Assembly (NCBI GenBank): GCA_002049455.2
Contig: KV918892.1
Coordinates: forward strand, 62,001 to 126,000
Origin: Porphyra umbilicalis
Lineage: Eukaryota > Rhodophyta > Bangiophyceae > Bangiales > Bangiaceae
Length of the DNA stretch: 64,000 nt
Reading direction: 5' to 3'
Shown in pieces: positions 21,839-32,931 of the stretch (position 1 is its first letter; each line of letters begins with the position of its first letter). The notes under the pieces are model-generated. The model was given only the letters and a program-made list of their open reading frames with translations. It made no database searches and was not told the DNA's origin. The translations under genes and the position numbers were made by a program.

Positions 21839-22707
21839 ATGGGCGCCAGACCGCCCCCCCCCGAACCCGCCCACATTTTTGTCTACGGCACCCTCCGGCC
21901 GGCGTACGCGCGCATGGCCGGCTCTTCGGCGACCATGAACCCGCCGACACTGCTGCACGACCTTTGCCGCCACGTCGGGGAGGCGACATTACACGGTGCG
22001 TTGCGTGCGCGCCATTGACTGGGCGCCGGTCGCTGGTGAGTCGGCACGTGCGTGGTGCGGCTGGGCACGGCCGAACCCCGGCGAGCTGCGGAACCAACTC
22101 GTGGGTGTTGCCGAAACAGGCGCTGACCGCGCGTGCCCTCCCCCATGTTTTTTTCAATGCCGTTGTCAGCGCCTGTTTTCTTCCTGTACCTCCGTCTTCC
22201 CCCCCCTCCGTCATCTTGCCCCTTTCAGGCTACGCGCTCGTCCACCTCGGCGCCTACCCCGCCATCATCCCTGCCCCTCCACCGGCACGTGTTATTGGCG
22301 ACGTGTACGCTCTCCCGTCGCCCCCTCCGGCAGGGGCGATGGCAACGCTCGACGCGTACGAGGGGATTGGCGACGAATTTCCGCCACCCCAAGAGTACCG
22401 CCGCGTCGCTGCGACGGTGGTGCTCGCGCGCAGCGAAAAGGGCGGCGGCGGCGGGGACGGCGGCGGCGGCGGCGGCGACCGTACGACGGATACTCGCCCT
22501 GGTGGTGAGGGCGGCGGCGGCGGTGACCGCACCCTTCCCGCCTGGATTTACGTGTACCTGTGGGCGACCGACGGCGGCACGGTGATTGACGGCGGGGACT
22601 GGTTGGGGTGGATCGCCGCCCGAGCGGCGGCGGGGGGCGGACCCGAGGCGGGTCCCCGGTCGGCGGTGGGGGTGCCCGCCGCTGATGACAGCAAGAAAGG
22701 GGTTTAG
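21839..22707 (+). CDS. Gamma-glutamylcyclotransferase / AIG2-like protein, two exons
   Basis: Exon 1 (21839-21995) and exon 2 (22229-22707) join across a 233-bp GT-AG intron (donor GTGCGT, acceptor CCCTTTCAG) to give 211 residues. Residues 13-20 are IFVYGTLR, the family signature that binds the gamma-glutamyl group. Exon 2 continues YALVHLGAYPAIIP and VIGDVYALP, then MATLDAYEGIGDEF, whose Glu is the expected catalytic acid, and ends with IYVYLWATDGGTVIDGGDWL. A Gly/Asp-rich insertion (about residues 122-150) separates the last strands. The family releases 5-oxoproline from gamma-glutamyl peptides or gamma-glutamylamines in the cytosol; which substrate applies here cannot be told. Confidence 0.88.
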
Positions 22708-23738
22708 ACACATCCGCCGGGGCGGGGGCGTCGGGATCCCTTGGAGCGCCGGCAGTCGAGGTGGCAGGATGCTCAGGACGGGGTCTACCCAGTCGGCGCG
22801 GTCGGACGGCTGCGCGGCCGCTGTTGCTCCACGGGGGCGTGCGATGGTCTCTCATGGGATGCGTCTACCCGCTCGTTGCCGTGCCCCCTGCCCCTGTTTC
22901 TCGTGTCCATGCCGCCCTGTGTCACCCCCGGCACCTCCCCCCTGCCAATCCCTCTTGGCCTTGACGCGCGTCCGGGCGGGAGCTGCTGCATTTTCGGGCG
23001 GCGCACCGTCGCGGCTGCCTGCGCCCAAGCTGCTGGTGTGCGCCGCCCCCTCCATACCGTCGGGCAGATAGGTCTTCCCGACGATGTGCCGGTCATGGCC
23101 TCGTGGTTCTGTGCCGAATTTGTGCCCGACATGTCGACGAGGGCGTCTGCAGCCGCAGCGCCGTGTGATCCATGGTGGTGATCGTGTGCCGCTGTCCTCG
23201 ACGGCCGCCGCCTGCGCGTCGTCGGCACAGGGTTATGATCGCCGCGTTCGCTGCCCATGGCGGCCCCGCCTTGGCGTCGCACCCAAAGAACGATCGGCGG
23301 GCTGTTGATGACGCGGATGAGCGCTTCCTCCGGAAGACGTCGAGCGCGATGTCGAGTCGGCTGCCCGCTCTCGATGTCGGCCAGGCAGGACGCTCGCTAG
23401 CACCTGTTTCCACAGTTCTCCTCCCGGCCGCCTCACCTGCCCGTCCCTGGTGATGGCGTTCTGGGCAGCGGCGGCAGCGGCGGACGTGGCAGCACCCTCC
23501 TCTCGTCTGGTGCGGCGTGCGGGGGTATTCGGCGGTGGCGGGCTGTGCGGACGTCTATACGCCACAACGTGGCTACTCACGCCAGGGGTGCCGTCCCGCG
23601 TGGCCCGTGCCGTCCACACTGCCGTCGCTGACCCAACTGCTGGTGTCGTCAAGACCAGGTCAAGAAGAACAGCCCCACGATTGTGTCTGCGTTTGCTTTT
23701 TTGGCGTCTTCCCCCCATACCCCGCCGCCCCCTCAACC
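22708..23738. other. Convergent intergenic region
   Basis: About 1 kb between the 3' ends of the cyclotransferase (+) and the first paralogue (-). Mixed GC-rich sequence; open frames overlap and lack motifs. A T-rich tract TTTGCTTTTTTGGCGTC near 23,692-23,708 lies just past the minus-strand stop. No gene supported. Confidence 0.45.
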
Positions 23739-24473
23739 TCAATAGGGTGACAAGTTGAGCACGTCGACGACCAGGTGGATGGCCAACGCCGCCGCGTGCG
23801 CGGTGCCGCAGTCGGCCCACCCCACCCCCCCGCCCCCCCCCGGCGGACACGCCACCCGCCCGAGCGCGTCGCTCGCCACGTCCCCGGCCATGCTCAAGCC
23901 CGCCCACAGCGGGTGCCGTCGCGCGAGTGGCCCGCGGAGGGTGATGGAGGCGATGACCTCGCCGGGGCCCGCCGCCGTTTCAGGGAGGCCGAGGAGGGAG
24001 AGGGTGACGGCGGCGGCGGTGAGCAGTGGGCGGCGGTGGTTGGGGTGGTTGGGGTGGTCGGTGTTGGGGGGGAGCTCAGGATTGTTGATGAGCTCTGTGT
24101 GTTCGGGGTGGGGATGGAGTGGGAACGGGAGGGACGGCTCGCTGTCTTCGCTCACGTCCGAGGGATGAGGAGGGGCGGAGAACTGGTCTCCAGCCGGGGT
24201 CGGTGTCGACACGACTCCGCGACGGCAAGGCGAAGGAAGGGGAGACACGGTCGGTCGAGCGGCCCGTGGCGGCGCCCCGTCATCAGACGGCGACCGCCGG
24301 TGGTCGCGGCGGGACTGTGTCGGTGCCGCCCGGCAGCACGGAGAATTCCGAGAGTGGAAGGGTGCAATCACAGGGGTAATAAAGGCGGGCGGTGGCCGCC
24401 CGGGGTGCCCGCGACCAGAGGCGACGGCGGCACCACTGGCCGGCCGCCGTGGGGCCCAGGCACGGTGGCTCAT
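23739..24473 (-). CDS. Unrecognised protein A with twin-Arg targeting segment and VVDVLNLSPY tail
   Basis: 244-codon frame from an ATG at 24473 to a TGA at 23739. The first about 145 residues are Pro/Arg/Ser-rich and poorly conserved. Then comes RRPLLTAAAVTLSLLGLP-ETAAG, a twin-arginine plus hydrophobic segment with a small-residue exit, as in thylakoid-lumen (Tat type) targeting. The mature part (about 75 residues) has ITLRGPLARRHPLWAGLS, MAGDVASDAL, a CPP, a DC, and the tail IHLVVDVLNLSPY. A paralogue with the same order lies 2.5 kb upstream on the same strand (26216-27263). I do not recognise the family. The true start and any first exon are uncertain because the N-terminus is not shared with the paralogue. 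Confidence 0.65.
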   Translation of the reverse strand: MSHRAWAPRRPASGAAVASGRGHPGRPPPAFITPVIAPFHSRNSPCCRAAPTQSRRDHRRSPSDDGAPPRAARPTVSPLPSPCRRGVVSTPTPAGDQFSAPPHPSDVSEDSEPSLPFPLHPHPEHTELINNPELPPNTDHPNHPNHRRPLLTAAAVTLSLLGLPETAAGPGEVIASITLRGPLARRHPLWAGLSMAGDVASDALGRVACPPGGGGGVGWADCGTAHAAALAIHLVVDVLNLSPY

Positions 24474-26215
24474 GGTCGCGACGGGGTCGTCCTACTTGAT
24501 GGCCTTGCGCGTCCAGCGCCGGGGGTGGTGCGCGTTTAGTGGCCGGGCGGAGTAGGCCGGCGGCGTCAGGCGTCGGTCACGTCGGCGCGACGGCGTCGTC
24601 GTGGGCTCAAAGTCAGCGGCTGCGACGCGTCGGTCACGGGGCTGAGGCGGACGACGGTGCTGCGTCGTCGCTCGCGGGCAACGTGGGTCCCTGCAGCGAC
24701 TTGGTGGTCAGTGCCGCCCCGTGCAGGCCGCCTAGGCCGCCTGCACGAGGCGGTGTTGTCGACGGCCGCGTTCCCACTGGCGGAGACTTTTCGATACCAT
24801 CAGCACCCTCCCGCCAAACGCTCGGTCCACGTCTACACGCCCATCAATGGCAGAGAGTGTGACGCGCGGCGGCCACGACAGTGGCCGCCGCAGTGTGTCG
24901 CTTCGGGGCGGACACGACAGGCGCCCGCCAGTGCAGCGGTGCCGCGGTCCGACATCGGCTGTCTGTCGGCGGCGCAATCGCATCGGGCGTTAGCGGTCGA
25001 ACGTGCAAATTGGTTGGTGGACGGCACAACGGGCGGCGGTTCGCTGCCACGCGGCGGTTGGGCGGCCCCGGCACGTCTGTCGGCGCGTGGCATTGACGTC
25101 AGGTCTCGCTCGGTGCACGTGTGCGCCTGTGGGTGGTGGATCGGGGGGTGTTCCAGTCACAGCCGCGCAGGCGCCGCCGGCTTGGGCCCCGGCTTCGGCC
25201 ATTCGTGCCGGCAGCTGTGGCCGCTGACGGCCGCCACCGCACAGGGGTGAGCGCTCCATGCGTCACCGCTGCCCCCCCCCCTGCTTGCACGGGCCTGTGG
25301 CGTCGCAGTGAGCCCCACGCCTCGTCTCCACGACTTGGCCGCAACGCAGCGCCTGTGGCCGCCGCGTCACGGTTGGCGTGCGCCTGGCGGACACGGCGAC
25401 AGACTGGGGTGGTCTGGGCGGGGCGCAAGACCATGCACTCAGGGCCACACACGCTGGTGCCTGGATGACAGAGGAGAGGGATTCTCTGTCTGGGTGGATG
25501 ATCCATGGTGGTGTGTGCTGTATAGTCCCGGTGTGGCGCGTATGCGGCTAACTGTGTACACGTTGGGAGGTTGGGCGGTGGATGTGGCATCCAGTTGAGC
25601 GGGGAGGGAGACACCGCACTGTGACACGAGCCGTGTCAGGCTGACGTTGAATTCGGCGGACGGCGGCGTCGTGATTCCCTTTTTTACAGTTTTTATTTTT
25701 TTTTGGGCTTCCCCCCCCGAAGAAATGTACAAAGATGCAAACGAGAAGAGGAATCACGCACGTCAGCGGCAAACGAGCAGACGAACGCTCCAAAATGAGA
25801 GAAAGAAGCGACCTATACAGCGGAAGTAATACAGGGCTATGGTACAGAGATATACACCGCGGCGCACGTCAACAGGCTCGAACGCAGAGCCGACGCGCGC
25901 ACACAAGTCACCCAGGGTCACGCCGGCCGGCACGAAAAGCACTCGGCCGCTACACGTGACGCAGTGGATAAGCATAAGCAGCGCCCTCCTACGGTCTGCG
26001 CACTAGTGTACAAGATATGGTACAGGCCCGCCCGGACGCAGCGGCCGGGACGCGGCGGGAGTCGGACGCGCACGGAAGGCGGGCACGGGTCAGCGACCAC
26101 CATCGCGTGACGGCCGCGGCGCCTGAGGAAGAAAATACAACACGACACGAGGTGGCGGCCAAGACCGTCCCCCGTGCACGTTGTCACCCCCCCACCCCCA
26201 AGCAGGGGGTCCTCC
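24474..26215. other. Spacer between the two paralogues
   Basis: About 1.7 kb. It should hold the promoter of paralogue A (right of 24,473) and the 3' flank of paralogue B (left of 26,216). A T-rich block lies at about 25,680-25,705 and an A-rich stretch to 25,830. Open frames here are short, overlapping and motif-free. I see no third copy of the VVDVLNLSPY block. Confidence 0.45.
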
Positions 26216-27263
26216 TCAGTAGGGCGACAGGTTGAGCACGTCCACAACCACATGGATGATCATCGCCACCGAGTGCGGTGTGCAGTCATGGAAGAGCCCC
26301 GCCGTCATGGCCTCGGGCGGGCAGGAAACGTTGCTCAGCGCCTCACTCGCCACATCCCCCGCGATGGACAAGCCCGCAAACAGCGGGTGGCGGGACGCGA
26401 GCGGCCCACGGAGGGAGATGGACGCGAGAAGCTCGGTGACGCCTGCGGCGCGGCCGGGTAGGCCGAGGAGGGAGACGGCCATCGTTACGGCGGCGAGCAG
26501 GGATCGCCGCTCCTGGTTGACGGCCTTGGGCGTCACCTCCCACTCGTGGCAGGCGGGGCAAGGGCGCGCGTCACCGTCGCCCGTCTCGGCCGCGTCGCAC
26601 GCGTCCGTCGCAACGTCACGGACCGCCGCCGCGCCCTCGGCGTCTGCCGTGGCGGCGCCCACGACGGGCGTCGTCACGCCGCGCACATCCGTGGTCACGA
26701 CCGAGTTGGTCCCCTTTGGCGGCGCGCCCGGCGCACCCCCTCCAAATGTCACGACCGACGGGTGGGCGGGCAGCAGCGGGTCCACCCCCCCCCCCCGGCG
26801 GGGTCGACCCCCCCCGCTCCCGACACGGGGCGTGGCGTCCCGTCGGTGCCGTCGTGGAAGAGCCCCACAGGCGCCATGGGCGAGGCGGCAACGACCACCC
26901 CTCCCGCCGGGTGGCCGAGGCGGCGCGCGCCCCGGGCGGCCGCCGCCACACCGCCGCCGGCGCCGGCGCCCCACAGCAGGCTGCACTGGCGGCGGTGGCC
27001 GGCCGCCGCCGCGGCCGCCGCCCGCGGGGAGGGGGCGCCCCCCCCCCCGCCACGCCGAGGGAAGGGAGGCACACGGCGCTCGCGGAGCGGCTCGGCACCC
27101 GACCCGCGGGCGCGCCAAACGTCGGCGCAAACGCCGAGCGCGGGGAGGGGGACCGGATCAACTCGCCGCCGTCGAGGGAGGCGCCGGCGGCGCCGCCAGG
27201 GTCCACGATGAGGGTCGCCAGGCACGGCACCGACGCGCAGCGGCGGGTGGGGGTGAGCGTCAT
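26216..27263 (-). CDS. Unrecognised protein B, paralogue of A; frame switches at homopolymers
   Basis: The C-terminal block matches protein A: RRSLLAAVTMAVSLLGLP-GRAAG, then ISLRGPLASRHPLFAGLS, IAGDVASEAL, CPP, HDC, and IHVVVDVLNLSPY before the TGA at 26216. It is preceded by CPACHEWEVTPKAVNQE and a Thr/Val/Ala-rich stretch. The only convincing ATG (27263, MTLTPTRRCASVPCLATLIV) is in another frame. The coding character moves between frames at a poly-C run near 27,037-27,048 and again at one near 26,788-26,801 (written on the plus strand). Read this way the protein has about 345 residues with a Ser/Arg-rich plastid-like N-terminus and an inner twin-Arg segment, but those frame joins are inference. 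Sequencing indels in the runs or introns are the alternatives. Confidence 0.6.
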
Positions 27264-28160
27264 AGCGGCGGCGGGGGGTGGCGGTGGTGCACGGGAGGTG
27301 GGTGGCAGGCGGCACGGGGGGGGGGGGGGGGGGGGAGTCGACAGAGGGTAACCAAGGGCTGGCCGGGAGAAGACACTGGCGGTGGTCACCACCGTCAGCC
27401 TCGGCGCGCGGTCGTGCGTGCACGGTGGTGCGATCCGGCCAGCGTGCGGGAGCGTGTGGGGTGGGCGGCCGACCGGGGGTGCGGGCAGGTCAGACGGGCG
27501 GCGGATGGGGCGCGGTCACGGGCCTGGGTCGCCGCGCCCGCGGGCGCTCAAGTATGCAAACCCGCGTCGAGCGCGCTGCTGTCGGTCGGCCGCCGCGTGC
27601 CCGCGCCCGTGTGCTGTCCCCGCTGCGCGTCGCCGCCAAGCGCCACGCCTGCGCCCCGTCCTCTGGTCAAGAGGCGCGCGTGACGCCCCGCCACTCAGGC
27701 GGCGTGGGGTGGCGACGTGCCGCCGCTGGCGGCGGCATTCAGCCCCGGCCGCCGCTGCGGCCGCGGGCGGGGCGCACCGAATCATGAGCCCCTGCGGCCG
27801 CGACGTGGTCCAGCACGAGCGACGTCGCCCGTCGGGGCGCGGCGCTTGCGGGGCCGACCGCGGCACCGCGTGCACTGCTGGCGGGGGGGGCGGAGGGGCG
27901 GCAGTAGGCACCGCGTGGTGTCTTGGTCTGTGCCTGCCGGGCGGTGTTGGCGACAGCAGTGGGGCGCGGCGTGGCGCCGCAGCGACCGAGACAGGGAAGA
28001 CAGCAAGGGGGGTGCATTCGACCGCCGCCCACGAAATGCACTGACCAGAACGTTTTGACGCGGCCGTCCGGTACACCCCCCCCCCCCGCCGCTCTCCACC
28101 CCGTCGTTCGGGGGGTGTCTGGCGCAAGTGGGGACCGGATGACTGACACGAGAAATGAGG

Positions 28161-28398
28161 TATGGCGCGTCGCCAACGACTGATCGGATCTGAGAAACGC
28201 TCACAGCAAGTCATAGCTGTTCACAGCAGCTCACAGCACAGAATTTAAAACTGCTGTGATCGCCCTTGCCGCCCAGAGCCATCCAGGAGCCCTCAGCATA
28301 TACTCTTATTTCAAAGCACAGTCACAGCACGGTCACAGCATGTTGTAACTTGCTGTGGAACTGGCTCGGATCCGATCAGTCTTTGGCCACGCGCCATA
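28161..28398. mobile_element. MITE, TA-flanked, with internal TCACAGCA repeats
   Basis: 34-bp terminal inverted repeats: left 28161-28194 and the reverse complement of 28365-28398 differ at only three positions (shared TATGGCGCGT, then GACTGATCGGATC). If the dinucleotide TA is the duplicated target, the element proper begins TGGCGCGT, as in Tc1/mariner-type elements. The interior is AT-richer and contains about six copies of TCACAGCA or its complement in both orientations just inside the ends, resembling subterminal transposase-binding repeats. There is no coding capacity in 238 bp. Superfamily assignment is inference from the TA. Confidence 0.75.
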
Positions 28399-30141
28399 GA
28401 GAGGAGCACCTGACCAGTCGCGCTGGTTCCGAGCCAGAGTGGCGCCGCCACTCGGATGACTGACTCGCCGCCGGGGGAGGGGGAGGAAAAGACGCTAGGA
28501 TACGATCACGCGCTACCAACCAGTGGGGTCAACAGCAGAGCGGGGCCGGACGGCCGCAATATTCTCGAACCCAATCGCGGTGGCGATCGGCGCGCCCCTT
28601 CTGGCACTGCCCCAGACAGCGTGAATCTGCCAGTGGGTCGGGCGCCGCGACCACACGTCGGCCGAGCTGCGGCCGACGGCCGTGTCGTTCGGGCGGGCCG
28701 CCGGCGACCCGCCGGCGGGTGACTGCAAAGCGGGCGGCAGAGTGGCCATCAACGTGTCAATGCGGGCGGCGGCGGTTCGAGCGTCCACCCAATGATCCGT
28801 CTCGAAGGTGGGACAAGTGGAACCAGAGATCGGGAGTCCGCCGTGACGTGTCGGCGCAGCCCACTTTTTGGTGACCGCCGTGACACCGCGTCGGCCAATC
28901 GCAGAGCGGTCCTCAACAGTAGCAGGGAGACACGCAGGGCTTGACGTGCCAACTTGGCTACTTGAAGCAGCCTCGACTTGCAAGTGACAGGCTGGCACTT
29001 GACAGACATGTAATCCTTGACAGAAACACTCCGCGGTCGTCGGCCAAATTCAGACGACACACGGCAGGAAGGGGGGCGGCCCACGGCGGCCGCGGCCCCG
29101 ACGCGCCTGCTAGCACGCCGGGGCATGCGGTGACGCCACCGCCGCGGCCAGAGAGACGACTGGCGCTGCTGGACCGACCCAAACCGTTGGTCCTACTGGT
29201 TTGGACCACAGGCTGCTCCCTGGTCCGGTGGATGGCGAGCACAGCTCCTTACGGAAAATGCCGGATCAAAAAAGCTCCGCTTCGAGGAGTTCGGAACTCG
29301 TAAAATCCAACTCGGCTGGAAATTGAGGTTGAGACTGAGGCCGGCTCCTCATTGGCCTGATGCTCAAAACAGCTCAATGATTGAGATTTTGGAGAGGGTG
29401 TAGATAAAATCGGGGAACACGAAAGGCACGATAACGCGAGAAAAAAAGCGGTAACGGAGCACTCCCACAAGCAACACCCCGACCAGGGGTGGTGCTCATA
29501 GAAGCGCTGCGTCGTACCGGAGGCTGCGCCACTGCCCGCTAGCCGGTGCCGGCTACTGCATTTATTCCCTGAAACGGTGTCTGCACACTGCTTCCACGTG
29601 AAGTGGATCATCGCCGTCCGATTGGCCGTGAACTGTAACTTACAGTACGTGCACACGTGCGATCAAATACGAACAAGTCGAGTGGAACTACACAAATCTC
29701 AAAGACTTCGCTGAGAGGTTTCATGCACAAAAAGCTAGGCCTCAATGCTAAAACAGATGCATGCGAGTGGCGCGTCCATATATGTTCACCAGAAATTAGG
29801 CCGAGAGAGCAGCGATCAGGCATGGTCAGAGCGTTGATGGGAGCCTTACCAGACCTGCAAAGAGAGATGAAAGCCCTCCGTCAAACGCGTACCTAACGCT
29901 CCATGTCGTGCCTGGACCACGATAGCATAGCAAGAATACTCAGCCTCGAACTAAACGAACAAGAATCCTGGGCATGTTTCGTTGGGTACGCGGCTGCGAC
30001 GGGGTTCCTTTGGCGACAGAGCATACTGAAAGAGCCCAAACAGCAGCTTATCGTTTCTTCTCGGGTTTCGCATCTCTTAGCTCTCACATGCGTTCTTGTT
30101 TGCCTGCGGTTTTTTTTCTTTTGCTTATCTAGTTTCACCCA

Positions 30142-30171
30142 TAGATCTAGGCCCTCGTACCATGCACACAC
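30142..30171. repeat. Dispersed 30-bp repeat, copy 1
   Basis: TAGATCTAGGCCCTCGTACC and the ten bases after it recur in inverted orientation at 47812-47841 with one mismatch. Flanks are unrelated. It may be a conserved end of a short element family or a fragment of an unknown repeat. Confidence 0.7.
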
Positions 30172-30824
30172 AAGAGCCCGGATGCTGAGGAGGATTCCTG
30201 TTCAATCGTTAACTCCGAAATAGTGAACGACTGGCTGTCGTCGCTTCCTGAGAAGCGCACACAGCCAATTGTTGACCCAAGTGGGTTAACGACTGGCCAC
30301 GAAGACCCCGTTCATTGCAGCCCAATAATCCAGATTGAAAAGTCACCCAGAATTGTCCACAACGTTCGAAGGCCGTATCCGGCTTCGACCCTTCCTCAGA
30401 TGACTGTACGGCAAGGCTGGCCAAAATAAATGAGATTATCAGCTTTCTTTGATTATTTCTTGTGACCTTGCCCTTTTTCTCTTCATTTTCTCTGTTCAAT
30501 ATTGCATTAAGTCCATCTCTTTTGCTCAGGGTCGCAACCAACGATGTGTACTGATGCTCATATTCTCCTGTGGCCATCGACGTCAACTGTGCCAGGCCGC
30601 CACTGCCCACATGACAATGATACCCAGAGGGGAGAGCGCGACACTTTGCTTTCGACCGCCGTCTTCTCTACCACGCCCATCATTGGCCTATCGGTTAGTA
30701 AGATCCTTGGTGTGCATGCCATGCAAAGCCCCAGAGGGGCCACCTTATAGATGTTACATCAACTACGTACTTGATATCGTTGCGGCATTCACGTGTTAAC
30801 GCCGGTCGGGGGAGAGAAGCTGCT

Positions 30825-31067
30825 GATGGCTGCGATGCTGGCGGCCGTGACGGCGCAGCCGCCAGCGCGCGCCGAAGAGGCGGCGCAGCATCTGGTGGCG
30901 GCAGTGCGGGCGGCGGTGGCCGCGGCGCCGTCGGCGGGGGCCGACATGTCTGCGATGGTCGGGTGGGGCGAGCCGCTGTTGGCGGCGCTGTGGGCGGCCA
31001 TGGAATTGCAGCCGTTGCCACCAAGCGACGAGCTGTCCTCTTCCTTTTTTTTTAGTTCCCCCGTCTT
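30825..31067 (+). pseudogene. Possible ankyrin-like gene fragment (weak)
   Basis: A short ATG-initiated Ala-rich frame contains LVAAVRAAVAA, GADMSAMVGWGEPLLAALWA, faintly like an ankyrin unit (GAD...PLLAAL). It runs into T-rich non-coding sequence after about 80 codons. It could equally be chance in an Ala-codon-rich island; frames on the opposite strand are also open. Confidence 0.2.
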
Positions 31068-32317
31068 GTCTAGTTGCTGTCTCTGGCATCCTGTCTGGGT
31101 TTCTATCTTGCTGCATTTTTTATATTTCGCTCCTTTTTTTCCTTTTCTCGTGTCCCGTGCACGGCTTCGCGTCGCCGACATTGCCCGCTCTCACTCACAG
31201 GCAACAGTTCCTCCCATACCTCCCCGCGCCATGGTCAAACTATGGAACCCCAACCACTTGGTGGCGAGGTGGTGTGGCCGGGGTAGCGAGCGGCTCGTTC
31301 CCCGCACGTACAGTACCCTCCTCATTGACAGATAAAAAAAGCACGTCACCGAGCGAGTTCGACCAAGCTTGCGGTCGCGGGCTCGTTCCCATCAGCGACG
31401 ACCCTAGCCGTAGTTTGCACAGTACCCTCATGGCGCCGCCCTGGGCCGCTCCACGTGCCCGTGAGGCCATTGACAGCGGAGGCGGTGCCTCATTCCGCTC
31501 GCTCTCAGCGCCGCGTGCGGGTCGCATTGCACACCTTGCGACCCGAAATCCAGACCAGAACGGTTCTCCTGCAGCGATAGGGCAATTTTACTGGGCGACT
31601 GATGAAAACGGATGCACAGACCGTCTACACAACGCCGCTCTGCTACGATGACTGTACAAGCTGACGACAACGAAGACCTCGTTTGCCGGCAGCGCAGTCA
31701 TCCTGTCAGGCGTACTTCGATTCCTGTGACACACTCAGTAGTACTAGAATGATTCGACAACCTTGGCAAACCGCTTCGACCCTGCTGAGGGCCAACCGAG
31801 GACACCAACAACTACGCTGATCATGCAATTTTCTGAACTAGATCCGCTGCTGGTGCGCAGTGGTCTACCATAAATACTGTAACTCTGAGAGTTCGACTGC
31901 TGCGTGATGATGGAGGTCCATTGATCTGGGCGCTGGTGTCCGGTGCAAGTTCTATCCTACGCTCTGCATGCCACGGGGGACCCTCCGGAAAGGTGCACTT
32001 TGATCAGTCAGAATGCGGTGTCATTCCAAGGCTTATGAAACCCCAGGGTCAGATTCTTGCGAAGGGGCGCTGACTGCCAGCGAACCAGGTGGTAGCCGTT
32101 CGGCGCCCCGACGGGAGCTGCGCGCGGGCGCAGCCACACAACGTGCGAAGGCCCGATTGATCGACGCCGGCGTGCATGGCGCCCGTGGGGGCCCACAGTG
32201 TGTGCGCGTGCCACACACCCCTCTAGGGCGCATCCTGAGGCGGTTCGCCGTCGGCGGCGGCGCGCCGCACCCTCCAGCGGCCGCGCCAGAACGGTTTCGC
32301 GCCCGCACCGTCCGCGC

Positions 32318-32702
32318 TGTAGCATATCTCTGCTACCAATTGGCAATTAGCCACGGGTAGCCCCCTTGACTGGCCGAATCCACGGATGTTTGTGACTCGG
32401 CTTGTGGCACGCCCTTTGGGGGGTTACTTCCGCATTGTTTATTTTTTATTGCTTGCCTGTCTTATCTGTCTGCCGGCACTCATTACGATCGCTTGATCGG
32501 ATGGTCGATCGACCAGTGCCGTTGTTTGTATTAAACCACCGTGGGTCCGGGGACGCCGTCGTGGGCACCACCCGGCTCCCCATCGGATGCCCTTCAACAA
32601 AAGGTCTTCTTCCTCGCCGCGACGGCGATAGGACTCGCTTTATTGCTTGGCTACGGTCGGTCTCAGTACACTGGTAATTGAACTAACGTTATTAATACCA
32701 CA
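32318..32702 (+). repeat. chromovirus copy 1 5' LTR
   Basis: 385 bp, beginning TGTAGCATATC and ending ATACCACA (TG...CA ends). The only difference seen from the 3' LTR is a T/G at about 32,391. The LTR contains TATTTTTTATTG (about 32,440) and CGATCGCTTGATCGGATGGT with palindromic CGATCG motifs. Transcription start and polyadenylation must lie within, but I cannot place them. Confidence 0.95.
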
Positions 32703-32704
32703 TT

Positions 32705-32722
32705 TGGTGGAGCAGCAGGGGA
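32705..32722 (+). promoter_or_regulatory. chromovirus primer-binding site
   Basis: TGGTGGAGCAGCAGGGGA starts two bases after the 5' LTR. Its complement ends GCTCCACCA, a plausible tRNA 3' end with CCA. The tRNA species is not identified. The same sequence follows the LTRs at 60335 and, on the minus strand, 50145. Confidence 0.65.
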
Positions 32723-32931
32723 TACCCTCGCCTTCATCGTGCCTTGCGGCACGGTGTCCCCGAGAACTTTCTCGCTGCCTCGTGGCATTATGACGGTGTC
32801 GATACGGTCGTTTGGCGCGCGGGGCGTAAGCCATCGACTTGTGGGCGTGGTGCCGGGGGCATCACGGTTGAGATCTCCGACGTTGGCGCGCAGGGCGTAA
32901 GCCAAGTCGGAACACTTGTTCAGGTCCCAGT

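Larger units (their letters stand above)
27264..32317. other. Gene-poor region upstream of the chromovirus
   Basis: About 5 kb with no confident gene. 27,264-28,140 is GC-rich with a long poly-G run near 27,315-27,335 and should include the promoter of paralogue B. 28,161-28,398 is a MITE (separate entry). About 29,240-30,790 is markedly AT-richer and lacks good coding frames; it contains one end of a dispersed 30-bp repeat. 30,800-31,030 is an Ala-rich GC island with a weak open frame. The rest to 32,317 shows no coding signal. Confidence 0.5.

Noticed and set aside
27310-27335. Long poly-G run as a functional G-quadruplex or telomere-like element
   Set aside because: It is a plain homopolymer without the spaced pattern of a telomere repeat; similar runs occur across the window.
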